Made by a program: the position numbers and the translations under genes
Notes under the pieces: model-generated
Told to the model about the DNA's origin: nothing
The model's database searches: none
What the model saw: only the letters and a program-made list of their open reading frames with translations
NCBI GenBank assembly: GCA_023435805.1
Contig: JAEZMC010000007.1
Span: 1-11,697 of the forward strand
Length of the DNA stretch: 11,697 nt
Direction: 5' to 3'
Source: Bacillota bacterium
GTDB taxonomy: Bacteria > Bacillota > Clostridia > Acetivibrionales > DTU013
In this document: positions 1-6,225 of the stretch, one piece after another
How the letters are laid out: the number at the start of each line of letters is the position of its first letter
How positions within the stretch are numbered: position 1 is the first letter of the stretch

Positions 1-68
1 CCTTTGAGGAAGAGCTTCTCGCCTTCCCTGCGGCAAAGTCTGCAAGATGCATCTGTATATCTTGCCAT
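1..68 (-). CDS. rpsD: 30S ribosomal protein S4, N-terminal fragment (runs off the left edge)
   Basis: Only the first 22 codons are in the window. They read MARYTDASCRLCRREGEKLF and then LKG, which is the S4 N-terminus. S4 is a primary 16S rRNA-binding protein that nucleates 30S body assembly. Cys9 and Cys12 form a CxxC pair at the same positions as half of the zinc-binding site of Thermus S4, so this is probably a zinc (C+) form; the second Cys pair would lie outside the window. The ATG follows a GGAGG at positions 80-84, 11 bases upstream. The gene begins 19 bases after rpsK, so it belongs to the alpha part of the operon. In E. coli S4 represses the alpha operon by binding its leader; whether that applies here is unknown. 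Confidence 0.95.
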   Translation of the reverse strand, partial: MARYTDASCRLCRREGEKLFLK

Positions 69-87
69 CTATTTTAACACCTCCACA

Positions 88-492
88 TTACACTCTTCTT
101 CTCTTGGGTGGCCTACATCCATTATGAGGAATAGGCGTTACGTCCTTGATAAGGCTTACGTCGAGTCCGGCAGCCTGCAAAGCTCTGATAGCAGCTTCCC
201 TGCCTGCACCCGGTCCCTTCACGTAAACCTCAACAGTCTTGAGGCCATGCTCCATAGCCGCTTTTGATGCAGTTTCCGCAGCACTCTGGGCAGCAAACGG
301 CGTACTCTTTCTGGAGCCTCTGAAGCCCAGTCCGCCTGCACTAGCCCATGAAAGCGCATTCCCTGCAGTATCGGTAATTGTAACAATCGTATTGTTAAAA
401 GTTGAACGGATGTGTGCAGCACCACGTTCAATATTCTTGCGTTCTCTTCTTTTTCTGGTAGCCCTCTTGGCACCAGCTGATTTTGTTGCCAT
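88..492 (-). CDS. rpsK: 30S ribosomal protein S11
   Basis: This encodes 134 residues, slightly longer than the usual 127-131. S11 sits on the platform of the small subunit near the mRNA exit and contacts helix 45 and S18. The N-terminus is very basic (residues 6-20), followed by the family motifs HIRSTFNNTIVTITD (residues 27-41), GFRGSRKSTPFAAQ and the C-terminal PIPHNGCRPPKRRRV. The ATG is preceded by AAGGAGG, 11 bases away, a rather wide spacing. It lies 18 bases after rpsM and 19 bases before rpsD, as expected in a Clostridia alpha operon. No defect is visible. Confidence 0.98.
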   Translation of the reverse strand: MATKSAGAKRATRKRRERKNIERGAAHIRSTFNNTIVTITDTAGNALSWASAGGLGFRGSRKSTPFAAQSAAETASKAAMEHGLKTVEVYVKGPGAGREAAIRALQAAGLDVSLIKDVTPIPHNGCRPPKRRRV

Positions 493-510
493 TCAATCGT
501 CAACCTCCTT

Positions 511-888
511 TTATACCGATTTCTTTCTCTGCACGCCTACAGTCTTCTTGGGTCCTTTTCTTGTTCTTGCATTGGTTTTGGTTCTCTGACCCCTCAAAGG
601 AAGACCCTGTCTGTGCCTTCTACCTCTGTAGCAGCCAATTTCGATCAATCTCTTGATATTAAGGGAGATTTCTCTTCTGAGGTCGCCTTCCACCTTGTAT
701 TCTTTGTCAATTATTTCTCTGAGTCTGCTGATCTCGTCATCTGTCAGATCCCTTACCCTTGTATCCGGGTTTACTGCAGTTTTCCGCAATATTTCATTGG
801 CCTTGCTTCTTCCCAAACCAAAGATGTAAGTCAAACCAATTTCCACCCGTTTTTCCCTGGGCAGGTCTACACCGGCAATACGTGCCAT
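511..888 (-). CDS. rpsM: 30S ribosomal protein S13
   Basis: This encodes 125 residues starting MARIAGVDLPREKR, the standard S13 start. S13 is in the head of the 30S subunit and forms bridges to 23S rRNA and L5; its basic C-terminal tail reaches toward the P-site tRNA. The helix-two-turn-helix body (residues about 15-60) and the tail GCYRGRRHRQGLPLRGQRTK are clear. An in-frame ATG 18 bases further upstream (position 906) is rejected as the start because it lies inside the ribosome binding site GGAGGTG at 898-904, which is spaced correctly for the ATG at 886-888. This is the first gene of the alpha part. It follows a 252-base spacer with a candidate promoter and structured leader. Confidence 0.97.
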   Translation of the reverse strand: MARIAGVDLPREKRVEIGLTYIFGLGRSKANEILRKTAVNPDTRVRDLTDDEISRLREIIDKEYKVEGDLRREISLNIKRLIEIGCYRGRRHRQGLPLRGQRTKTNARTRKGPKKTVGVQRKKSV

Positions 889-897
889 CTTGTCAAA

Positions 898-904
898 CAC
901 CTCC
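898..904 (-). promoter_or_regulatory. Ribosome binding site that fixes the rpsM start
   Basis: The minus strand reads GGAGGTG here, ending 9 bases before the ATG at 886-888. A longer in-frame reading would start on the ATG that overlaps this motif, so the shorter S13 start is preferred. It also matches the family N-terminus. Confidence 0.85.
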
Positions 905-921
905 AAATAAATTCCTCAACC

Positions 922-1016
922 GTTAAACAACTGCATTGTATAGTCTGTTGTCATCTCTTATTAATTAACACCCGGATCATGTCTGGGAATCCCTCGCATG
1001 CAGCCGCTCCAGGGTG
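922..1016 (-). promoter_or_regulatory. Structured leader ahead of rpsM (possible r-protein control element)
   Basis: The RNA-like strand can fold into two imperfect stems between the candidate promoter and the rpsM ribosome binding site. Plus-strand GTTAAACAAC at 922-931 pairs with GTTGT (947-951) and TTAAC (965-969), leaving a bulge at 952-964. CCAGGGTG at 1009-1016 pairs with CACC (969-972) and CTGG (983-986), leaving a 10-base bulge. The first stem ends about 18 bases upstream of the GGAGGTG, close enough to influence ribosome access. Many bacteria control the alpha operon by S4 binding to such a leader, and rpsD lies in this same operon. The pairing is visible, but the regulatory role is inference. 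Confidence 0.35.
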
Positions 1017-1032
1017 GTCAATTCAATACAAA

Positions 1033-1136
1033 GAAGGATAATTGATAATGGATATAACCGCAAATCAAGCTAAAATTATATCATAAGTATTAACGCAATA
1101 CAAGGCTTAATACCCTTCAATTATCAATTGTCCATC
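1033..1136. repeat. Imperfect inverted repeat in the rpmJ-rpsM spacer (MITE-like or leader structure)
   Basis: The 20 bases at 1033-1052 match the reverse complement of 1117-1136 at 17 of 20 positions. The core ATTGATAAT and its complement are exact. The arms enclose 64 AT-rich bases, and the candidate promoter for rpsM lies between them. No target-site duplication, transposase or coding sequence is visible. Short AT-rich elements with such ends can be remnants of miniature inverted-repeat elements, but one copy cannot establish that. Confidence 0.5.
1075..1103 (-). promoter_or_regulatory. Candidate sigma-A extended -10 promoter for the alpha operon (rpsM)
   Basis: Reading the minus strand, a -35 like box TTGTAT (1098-1103) is followed by a 17-base spacer and a perfect TATAAT (1075-1080). 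TGA immediately precedes the -10 box, giving the extended form TGNTATAAT. The predicted transcription start is near 1067-1069, about 180 bases before the rpsM ATG. It would supply rpsM, rpsK, rpsD and genes beyond, independently of the upstream spc transcript. It is the best promoter-like match I see in the window. Confidence 0.65.
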
Positions 1137-1140
1137 AGTT

Positions 1141-1254
1141 TTATCCCTGCTTCTGTTTGTGCTTCGGGTTTTCACAAATTACCATAACTCTGCCTTTTCT
1201 TCTAATAATCTTGCATTTTTCACACATTGTTTTTACAGACGGTTTTACTTTCAT
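1141..1254 (-). CDS. rpmJ: 50S ribosomal protein L36 (zinc-ribbon form)
   Basis: This encodes a 37-residue protein starting MKVKPSVKTMCEKCKIIRRK. L36 is a late-assembly protein of the large subunit contacting 23S domains II and V near the base of the stalk. The zinc ligands are Cys11, Cys14, Cys27 and His32, a C-x2-C-x12-C-x4-H pattern, so this is the C+ type. In organisms that also carry a zinc-independent paralog, such zinc forms are subject to replacement under zinc starvation. The ATG follows GGAGGG by 6 bases. The gene lies 19 bases after infA and is the last spc gene before the long spacer leading to rpsM. Confidence 0.97.
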   Translation of the reverse strand: MKVKPSVKTMCEKCKIIRRKGRVMVICENPKHKQKQG

Positions 1255-1273
1255 TTTAAACCCTCCCTATCGT

Positions 1274-1492
1274 TTATTTCGCTCTCCATGTTATTCTTCC
1301 ACGGGTTAAGTCATATGGAGACAATTCAATTGTCACCTTGTCACCCGGTAAAATCCTGATAAAATTCATTCTGAGCTTGCCTGATATATGAGCAAGCACC
1401 TTGTGTCCGTTTTCCAGCTCCACCTGAAACATTGCATTTGGCAATGCTTCGATGATCCTGCCCTCAACTTCTATGACATCATCCTTTGACAA
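1274..1492 (-). CDS. infA: Translation initiation factor IF-1
   Basis: This encodes 72 residues, the standard IF-1 length. IF-1 is a single OB-fold (S1-like) domain that occupies the A site of the 30S subunit during initiation and supports IF-2 and IF-3. Family motifs seen are MSKDDVIEVEGRIIEALPNA at the start, VLAHISGKLRMNFIRILPGD in the middle and the C-terminal SPYDLTRGRITWRAK. The start codon is TTG at 1490-1492, preceded by AAGGAGG with GGAGG 8 bases upstream. It lies between the KOW-domain gene and rpmJ, the usual order in Firmicutes. Confidence 0.98.
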   Translation of the reverse strand: MSKDDVIEVEGRIIEALPNAMFQVELENGHKVLAHISGKLRMNFIRILPGDKVTIELSPYDLTRGRITWRAK

Positions 1493-1529
1493 AACTCAAA
1501 CCTCCTTCTCAACTCAATTCCATTTCACA

Positions 1530-1808
1530 TCATTCGGCGTTTTCCTGTGTATTCAGGCTGGCAAGAGCTTTTCGTATTTCGGCGTTAGATATTCTAATAC
1601 TGCTCTTCAGCTTTTCCCCAAGGCTTTCCGCGTTTTCATCCGTTATGTTCAGATGCTTGATTTTCTTCCTTTTCGGTTTTTCTATTCTTCGAAGGCTGCC
1701 ATCGGCAACTTCTACAAAATTCTGATCAATAATCCTGACTACAACGAAACTTTTTCCTGTGTCTCTTCCCGCCCGGGAAACAACAATCTGGCCTAAAGCT
1801 ACACTCAA
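1530..1808 (-). CDS. KOW-domain RNA-binding protein, L14e-like (function unknown)
   Basis: This encodes 92 residues. The N-terminal half (about 5-50) resembles the KOW/SH3-like barrel of archaeal and eukaryotic L14e: a VVVSRAGRDTGKSFVVV strand-turn-strand followed by a basic EKPKRKKIKHLN stretch. The C-terminal 40 residues are mixed-charge, predicted helical and not recognised. Genes of this kind commonly occupy the place between map and infA in Firmicutes and are annotated only as KOW-domain or RNA-binding proteins. The TTG start overlaps the TGA stop of map (TTGA, 4-base overlap) and follows a GAGGTGAGGG, so translation is probably coupled to map. A ribosome-associated role is inferred from domain and position. 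Confidence 0.88.
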   Translation of the reverse strand: MSVALGQIVVSRAGRDTGKSFVVVRIIDQNFVEVADGSLRRIEKPKRKKIKHLNITDENAESLGEKLKSSIRISNAEIRKALASLNTQENAE

Positions 1809-2587
1809 AAACCCTCACCTCTGAGTTTTGTCATAATGAACGGTTCGTCATCTGTTACAGCAATCGTATTCTCATAATGCGCCGACAATTTTCCGTCTGC
1901 CGTAACAATTGTCCATTTGTTGTCAAGCGGTTTTACATCAAATACACCCTGATTGACCATGGGTTCCACCGCGATGGTCATGCCGGCTTCGAGCCTTGGC
2001 CCTCTTTCCCTGGTTACATAGTTGGGTATTTGGGGAGGTTCCCACAATTCCCTGCCTATTCCATGTCCTACAAAATCACGTACGACTGAGTAGCCATTCT
2101 GCTCAACATATTGCTGTATCGCTCTGGAGATATCCACTATACGGCTTCCTTTTACAGCGAACCGGATGCCTTCATAAAAGCTCTGCTCCGTTACCTTTAT
2201 CAGTCTGAGAGCTTCCTCCGAAACCTTGCCTACAGGAAAGGTCCGAGCCGCATCTCCATGAAATCCGCCGTAACCGGCTCCTATATCGACACTTATAATA
2301 TCTCCATCTTTTAACTCTCTTAAACCCGGTATGCCATGTATCACTTCGTTGTTGACGGATGCGCAGATCGACGCCGGGAAATCTATTCCGCCCCGGATGG
2401 CACATTTAACTCCCTTGAAGGTCGGCGTGGCATTCTGGCTGAGAATATACTTCTCTGCTATGCTGTCAAGCTCCTTGGTGGTTATACCAGGCCTGACAGC
2501 TTCTTCAATCAGCCTGAGTGCAACTGCTACGATCTCACAAGCCTTTTTCATCAACTCGAGTTCGGTTTTTGATTTAATTGATATCAT
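1805..2587 (-). CDS. map: Type I methionine aminopeptidase
   Basis: This encodes 260 residues. The enzyme removes the initiator methionine from nascent proteins at the ribosome exit when the second residue is small. The pita-bread fold metal ligands are all present: Asp101, Asp112, His175, Glu208 and Glu239, with the substrate-binding His84 in EVIHGIPG. Compared with the common FKGYGGFPASIC, this protein reads TFKGVKCAIRGGIDFPASIC, a short insertion in the loop before the active-site strand. The ATG shares one base with the adk stop (TAATG), and the downstream KOW gene overlaps by 4 bases, so adk, map and KOW appear translationally coupled. It has no N-terminal zinc-finger or SH3 extension. 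Confidence 0.98.
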   Translation of the reverse strand: MISIKSKTELELMKKACEIVAVALRLIEEAVRPGITTKELDSIAEKYILSQNATPTFKGVKCAIRGGIDFPASICASVNNEVIHGIPGLRELKDGDIISVDIGAGYGGFHGDAARTFPVGKVSEEALRLIKVTEQSFYEGIRFAVKGSRIVDISRAIQQYVEQNGYSVVRDFVGHGIGRELWEPPQIPNYVTRERGPRLEAGMTIAVEPMVNQGVFDVKPLDNKWTIVTADGKLSAHYENTIAVTDDEPFIMTKLRGEGF

Positions 2588-3234
2588 TACTTTAAACCCA
2601 TCACCTTATTAACCTCTGCTGTCGTATCTTCGATTCTTTCCTGTCCCTTTGCGACCAGCAGTTTGCCTTTTTCCTTGTAAAAACCGATTAGCGGTTCCGT
2701 TTGATCATGATACGTCTTCAGCCTCTTGACGATCGTTTCTTCCCGGTCATCCTCCCGCTGAATCAGCTTTTCTCCGCAATTGGCACAAATACCGTCTCTG
2801 GCCTTCTCGCTGAAATCAATATGGTAGCTCATATTGCATTTCGGGCAAATTCTCCGGCCGGATAGTCTCTTTATGATAACCTCATCCTCTACCGATATAT
2901 CCAAAACGTGATCCAGAGAGGTTCCCATCTCGGCCAAAGCGCGATCCAGACTATCAGCCTGAGGTATAGTGCGCGGAAACCCGTCAAGTATGAAACCATT
3001 TATGCAATCCGGGCGCTTCAGCCTGTCCCGGACGATATTGATCGTAACTTCATCGGGGACAAGAGCGCCTTTGTCGATGTATTCCTTTGCAAGCTTGCCC
3101 AAAGGGGTTCCATCCTTGATATTGCTTCTGAATATGTCACCGGTTGAAATATGGGGGACCTTCAGCTTTTCTGCTAATTGAACAGCCTGTGTTCCCTTGC
3201 CCGCACCCGGTGCTCCCAATATAACAAGTCTCAT
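2587..3234 (-). CDS. adk: Adenylate kinase (zinc-containing long form)
   Basis: This encodes 215 residues. The enzyme catalyses ATP + AMP to 2 ADP in the cytosol. The P-loop GAPGAGKGTQ covers residues 7-16, the AMP-binding region includes STGDIFR (30-36), and the DGFPRT motif is at 84-89. The LID domain is long and carries Cys130, Cys133, Cys150 and Cys153, the structural zinc site typical of Gram-positive adenylate kinases. A GAGGAG lies upstream of the ATG, about 10 bases away. It follows secY after a 109-base spacer containing a strong hairpin, and its stop overlaps the map start by one base. Confidence 0.98.
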   Translation of the reverse strand: MRLVILGAPGAGKGTQAVQLAEKLKVPHISTGDIFRSNIKDGTPLGKLAKEYIDKGALVPDEVTINIVRDRLKRPDCINGFILDGFPRTIPQADSLDRALAEMGTSLDHVLDISVEDEVIIKRLSGRRICPKCNMSYHIDFSEKARDGICANCGEKLIQREDDREETIVKRLKTYHDQTEPLIGFYKEKGKLLVAKGQERIEDTTAEVNKVMGLK

Positions 3235-3288
3235 ATCATTTTCTCCTCAGGCATTTCTGCATTACTATCCGCATAAGCCTTTTGCGAA

Positions 3289-3335
3289 AGCCGGTCCGGC
3301 AGTCATACCGTAAGTATGACCGCCGGCTGCCGGCT
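3289..3335 (-). promoter_or_regulatory. GC-rich hairpin between secY and adk (attenuator or processing site)
   Basis: Seven bases GTCATAC (3302-3308) pair perfectly with GTATGAC (3314-3320) around a 5-base loop. After one mismatch, five more pairs (3296-3300 with 3322-3326) follow. After a small internal loop come six pairs, AGCCGG (3289-3294) with CCGGCT (3330-3335). The hairpin begins 8 bases after the secY stop. On the transcribed strand only three T residues follow the stem, so it lacks the U-tract of a full intrinsic terminator. A partial terminator, mRNA end-protecting stem or cleavage site are all possible. Confidence 0.55.
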
Positions 3336-3343
3336 CTTGATCA

Positions 3344-4642
3344 CTATTCCAAAAATCCTTTATAATGCCTCATCAGCATCTGTGATTCAATCTGCTTAAC
3401 CGTATCCAACGCAACGCCGACAAGAATCAATACCGCAGTACCACCAAACCACAATCCCGATATTTTAGTAATATTTCCAATGATAATCGGGAACACTGTG
3501 ATTACAGCAAGGAACATTCCGCCGAACCAGGTAATCCTGTTGAGTACTTTGGAAATATAATCGGAAGTAGCTTTCCCAGGTCTGTAGCCCGGTATGAATC
3601 CGCCGTTCTTTTTCATGTTGTTTGCAATTTCTATCGGATTGAACTGTATAACCGAATAGAAGAAGGTGAAGAACATGATGAGAATTGCGTATATCAATGC
3701 ATACAGGAAGCTCTGCTGGGGGTTCTTGAACAGATTGACGATCCAGCTGTTTGAATTCGCAAAGAACATGGTGACGATTGTTGAAGGGAACATCATGATG
3801 GACATTGCGAAGATGATCGGGATAACACCTGCGAGGTTGACCTTGATAGGCAGGTGCGTACTTTGTCCACCGTACATTTTTCTTCCTACAACACGTTTTG
3901 CATACTGGATCGGTATTCTCCTCTCAGCCTGCTGAACCCAGATAACGCCGGCAATAACTGCAACAAATACCACTAATATAAGTGCGATTACAATTATTCC
4001 GAATATACCGGTTCCGAAGTTGCCGAGTTTATAGTTTTCAACGATCGAAAGTGCGCCTTGCGGACCCCTTGATACGATACCGGCGAATATGATAAGTGAA
4101 ATACCATTTCCGATACCAAATTCGGTAATCTGTTCACCCAGCCACATAAGGAAAGCAGTACCTGCCGTGAAGGTGAGCGTAATGGTCAGGAAGCTCCATA
4201 CGGTTCCTCCGTCGTTTACGGCACCCTGTGCCTGCATGGTAATATAGAGTGCGACAGCCTGTACGAAACCGAGTACTACCGTACCGTAACGTACGTACTG
4301 CTGAATGATCTTTCTGCCTTCCTCGCCTTCCTTCTGCAATCTTTCGAGTGCAGGGATGGCCACTGTCAACAGCTGCATGATGATGGACGAGTTGATGTAG
4401 GGGGTAATACTCATTGCGAATATTGTTGCGAGTTTAAAAGCACCGCCCGATACGATATCCAGAAATCCTCCAAGTGATCCTGCCGAATTCAGCAGGTCGG
4501 TGAAAGCCTGTGCATCGAGTCCGGGATTTGGTATATGTGCGCCTATTCTGTAAACTATCAGCATGGCGATAGTAAACAGGATCTTTTTACGCAAATCAGG
4601 AATTTTCCACGCATTGCGCAATGTCTCGAACATTCCGCCCAT
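3344..4642 (-). CDS. secY: Protein translocase subunit SecY
   Basis: This encodes 432 residues and is the channel of the SecYEG translocon in the cytoplasmic membrane. About ten membrane segments are visible, near residues 20-36, 70-92, 114-135, 150-168, 175-192, 214-236, 270-292, 313-333, 371-391 and 396-413. The plug region around GGAFKLATIFAMSITPYINS and the cytosolic loop motifs QQAERRIPIQYAKR and PGYRPGKATSDYI are conserved. Arg354 of the latter corresponds to the SecA/ribosome-contacting arginine of E. coli SecY. The first ATG (4640-4642) is chosen because GAGGT sits 8 bases upstream; a second ATG at residue 4 is further off. The gene starts 1 base after the rplO stop, so coupling is likely. 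Confidence 0.98.
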   Translation of the reverse strand: MGGMFETLRNAWKIPDLRKKILFTIAMLIVYRIGAHIPNPGLDAQAFTDLLNSAGSLGGFLDIVSGGAFKLATIFAMSITPYINSSIIMQLLTVAIPALERLQKEGEEGRKIIQQYVRYGTVVLGFVQAVALYITMQAQGAVNDGGTVWSFLTITLTFTAGTAFLMWLGEQITEFGIGNGISLIIFAGIVSRGPQGALSIVENYKLGNFGTGIFGIIVIALILVVFVAVIAGVIWVQQAERRIPIQYAKRVVGRKMYGGQSTHLPIKVNLAGVIPIIFAMSIMMFPSTIVTMFFANSNSWIVNLFKNPQQSFLYALIYAILIMFFTFFYSVIQFNPIEIANNMKKNGGFIPGYRPGKATSDYISKVLNRITWFGGMFLAVITVFPIIIGNITKISGLWFGGTAVLILVGVALDTVKQIESQMLMRHYKGFLE

Positions 4643-4643
4643 A

Positions 4644-5087
4644 CTATACCACCTCTACCTTTCCTCCTGCAGCCTCAATCTTTTCAGAAGCTGTCTTGGT
4701 GAATCTTGCGGCTTGGACAGTTAGCTTCCTGGTGAGTTCTCCGTTACCAAGAACGGCGACGCCATCGTACAATTTTTTTGTAATTCCCTTTTCTTTGAGG
4801 AGTTCACCGTTTACAACCGTTCCATCCTCAAACATGTTCAGGGCAGCTACATTTATTTCTGCATAAACTTTTGCAAAGTCCTTATTGTTAAAACCTCTCT
4901 TGGGTACTCTTCTATAGAGAGGCATCTGACCGCCTTCGAAACCTGGCCTGACACCGCCGCCGGCACGTGCATTCTGACCTTTGTGGCCATGGCCGCCGGT
5001 TTTGCCGTTTCCGGAACCCGGGCCTCTGCCTTTTCTGGTCGGAGCCTTTTTGGCGCCCGCGACAGGCTGCAATTCATGTAGTTTCAA
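4644..5087 (-). CDS. rplO: 50S ribosomal protein L15
   Basis: This encodes 147 residues starting MKLHELQPVAGAKKAP. L15 binds 23S rRNA and is needed late in 50S assembly. The long glycine/arginine-rich N-terminal arm (RKGRGPGSGNGKTGGHGHKG, about residues 16-35) threads into rRNA, and the globular C-terminal domain follows. I choose the TTG at 5085-5087. An in-frame GTG at 5094-5096 would add three residues but overlaps the ribosome binding site GGGAGGTG (5094-5101), and the TTG gives the family N-terminus with 8-base spacing. The gene is followed after one base by secY, as in most bacterial spc operons. Confidence 0.95.
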   Translation of the reverse strand: MKLHELQPVAGAKKAPTRKGRGPGSGNGKTGGHGHKGQNARAGGGVRPGFEGGQMPLYRRVPKRGFNNKDFAKVYAEINVAALNMFEDGTVVNGELLKEKGITKKLYDGVAVLGNGELTRKLTVQAARFTKTASEKIEAAGGKVEVV

Positions 5088-5093
5088 CTTCAA

Positions 5094-5101
5094 CACCTCC
5101 C
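5094..5101 (-). promoter_or_regulatory. Ribosome binding site that fixes the rplO start
   Basis: GGGAGGTG on the minus strand, with GGAGG 8 bases before the TTG at 5085-5087. The upstream in-frame GTG lies within this motif and cannot be served by it, which argues for the TTG start. Confidence 0.8.
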
Positions 5102-5281
5102 TTATATCTCTTCTACGGATACCAAATGGGATACCGTTTTAATCATTCCTCTGATCTGAGGATTATCCTGCTGTTCCACAACGCTGCCGATTTTCTTCAA
5201 ACCGAGAGCTTTTACAGTAGCTTTCTGGTTTTTCAGGGACTTGTTTGTGCTTTTTACCAGCTTTATTTTCAGTTTTGCCAC
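5102..5281 (-). CDS. rpmD: 50S ribosomal protein L30
   Basis: This encodes 59 residues reading MAKLKIKLVKSTNKSLKNQK at the start, the normal bacterial L30 length. L30 is a small alpha-beta protein on the large subunit surface near 5S rRNA. The family segments ATVKALGLKKIGSVVEQQDN and PQIRGMIKTVSHLVSVEEI are clear. The start codon is GTG at 5279-5281, preceded by GGAGG about 8 bases away. It lies 12 bases after rpsE and 14 bases before the rplO start. Confidence 0.96.
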   Translation of the reverse strand: MAKLKIKLVKSTNKSLKNQKATVKALGLKKIGSVVEQQDNPQIRGMIKTVSHLVSVEEI

Positions 5282-5293
5282 CGTAGTATCCTC

Positions 5294-5794
5294 CTAACCC
5301 AGTATTTCTTCAGCGGTTTTACCGCGAAGCCTGGCAACCTCTTCAGCTGTCTTCAGCTGAGAAAGTGCCTGTATTGTTGCGTTAACCATGTTAATAGGGT
5401 TGTTGGACCCCAGTGACTTGGTCCTGATGTCACGAATACCAGCCAATTCGAGGACCGCTCTTACGGGACCTCCGGCGATAACACCTGTACCGGGACCAGC
5501 CGGCTTCAGAAGCACTTTTCCTGCCCCATATATACCGGTTGCTTCGTGGGGAATTGTCGTTTCTGCGAGAGGTACCTTGATCAGGTTCTTCTTTGCATCA
5601 TCGATTCCCTTCCTGATGGCATCAGGTATTTCAGTAGCCTTTCCCATTCCGCTTCCGATATAGCCGTTTTCATCACCGACTACAACGAGAGCACTGAAAC
5701 GGAAGTTTCTACCGCCCTTGACAACTTTGGTAACACGTCCTATTTTAACGACCTTTTCTTTAAGATCCAATGCTCCAGCATCAATACGCTGCAA
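5294..5794 (-). CDS. rpsE: 30S ribosomal protein S5
   Basis: This encodes 166 residues starting MQRIDAGALDLKEKVVKIGR, the family N-terminus. S5 lies at the back of the 30S body, with S4 at the mRNA entry channel, and affects fidelity; spectinomycin-resistance changes map to the loop around VVKGGRNFRF (24-33). The double-stranded-RNA-binding-like N domain and the C-terminal alpha-beta domain (GGPVRAVLELAGIRDI and following) are intact. An in-frame ATG at 5828-5830 would add 12 residues, but those codons contain the AGGAGGG ribosome binding site (5802-5808). The TTG at 5792-5794 sits at the correct distance from it and is the likely start. It lies 45 bases after rplR. Confidence 0.95.
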   Translation of the reverse strand: MQRIDAGALDLKEKVVKIGRVTKVVKGGRNFRFSALVVVGDENGYIGSGMGKATEIPDAIRKGIDDAKKNLIKVPLAETTIPHEATGIYGAGKVLLKPAGPGTGVIAGGPVRAVLELAGIRDIRTKSLGSNNPINMVNATIQALSQLKTAEEVARLRGKTAEEILG

Positions 5795-5801
5795 TTTCCA
5801 T

Positions 5802-5808
5802 CCCTCCT
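5802..5808 (-). promoter_or_regulatory. Ribosome binding site that fixes the rpsE start
   Basis: AGGAGGG on the minus strand, with the GGAGG core 8 bases before the TTG at 5792-5794. The longer reading from the ATG at 5828-5830 would have to translate through this site and adds residues that S5 proteins lack. Confidence 0.85.
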
Positions 5809-5839
5809 CATTCAACTTTGCATTACACATTCTGCCGGC

Positions 5840-6208
5840 TTAGAATTCAAGACCGGCTTCCCTTGCTCCGTCTGCAAGTTCCTTGATTCTACCGTGATAC
5901 AGATAGCCGCCTCTGTCGAATACAACCTGCTTGATACCCTTTTCAACTGCCTTCTGTCCTATCAGTTTGCCTACTTCTTTTGCTGCCGCCTTGTTTCCGC
6001 CATTGACAAGCTTGCCTTTAAGCGCTTCATCAAGTGTGGAGGCTGCGACAAGAGTAGTTCCTGTCGTATCATCTATGATCTGCACGTATATATTCTTTAA
6101 GCTTCTGAAAACATTGAGCCTTGGACGCTCGGGTACCCCGTGAATCTTCTTGCGGACCCTATCATGTTTCCTCAGCCTGATTTCGTTTTTATTGGGCTTG
6201 TTAATCAT
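5840..6208 (-). CDS. rplR: 50S ribosomal protein L18
   Basis: This encodes 122 residues. L18 binds 5S rRNA, together with L5 and L25/Ctc, and attaches it to the central protuberance. The basic N-terminus (RLRKHDRVRKKIHG, residues 11-24), the RPRLNVFRSLKNIYVQIIDD segment and the C-terminal QVVFDRGGYLYHGRIKELAD segment are typical. The ATG follows AGGAGGGAG with roughly 10 bases of spacing. It starts 17 bases after rplF. No anomaly is seen. Confidence 0.98.
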   Translation of the reverse strand: MINKPNKNEIRLRKHDRVRKKIHGVPERPRLNVFRSLKNIYVQIIDDTTGTTLVAASTLDEALKGKLVNGGNKAAAKEVGKLIGQKAVEKGIKQVVFDRGGYLYHGRIKELADGAREAGLEF

Positions 6209-6225
6209 TTATTTTCAGCTCCCTC

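Noticed and set aside
239..589. Plus-strand ORF with hydrophobic stretches antisense to rpsK and rpsM
   Set aside because: It is a shadow on the opposite strand of two conserved genes. Its hydrophobic residues come from the complement of basic lysine/arginine codons.
889..906. N-terminally extended S13 starting at 906
   Set aside because: The extension encodes the ribosome binding site and is absent from the family.
5795..5830. N-terminally extended S5 starting at the ATG at 5828-5830
   Set aside because: The extra 12 codons contain AGGAGGG placed for the TTG at 5792-5794, and the residues do not fit the S5 family.
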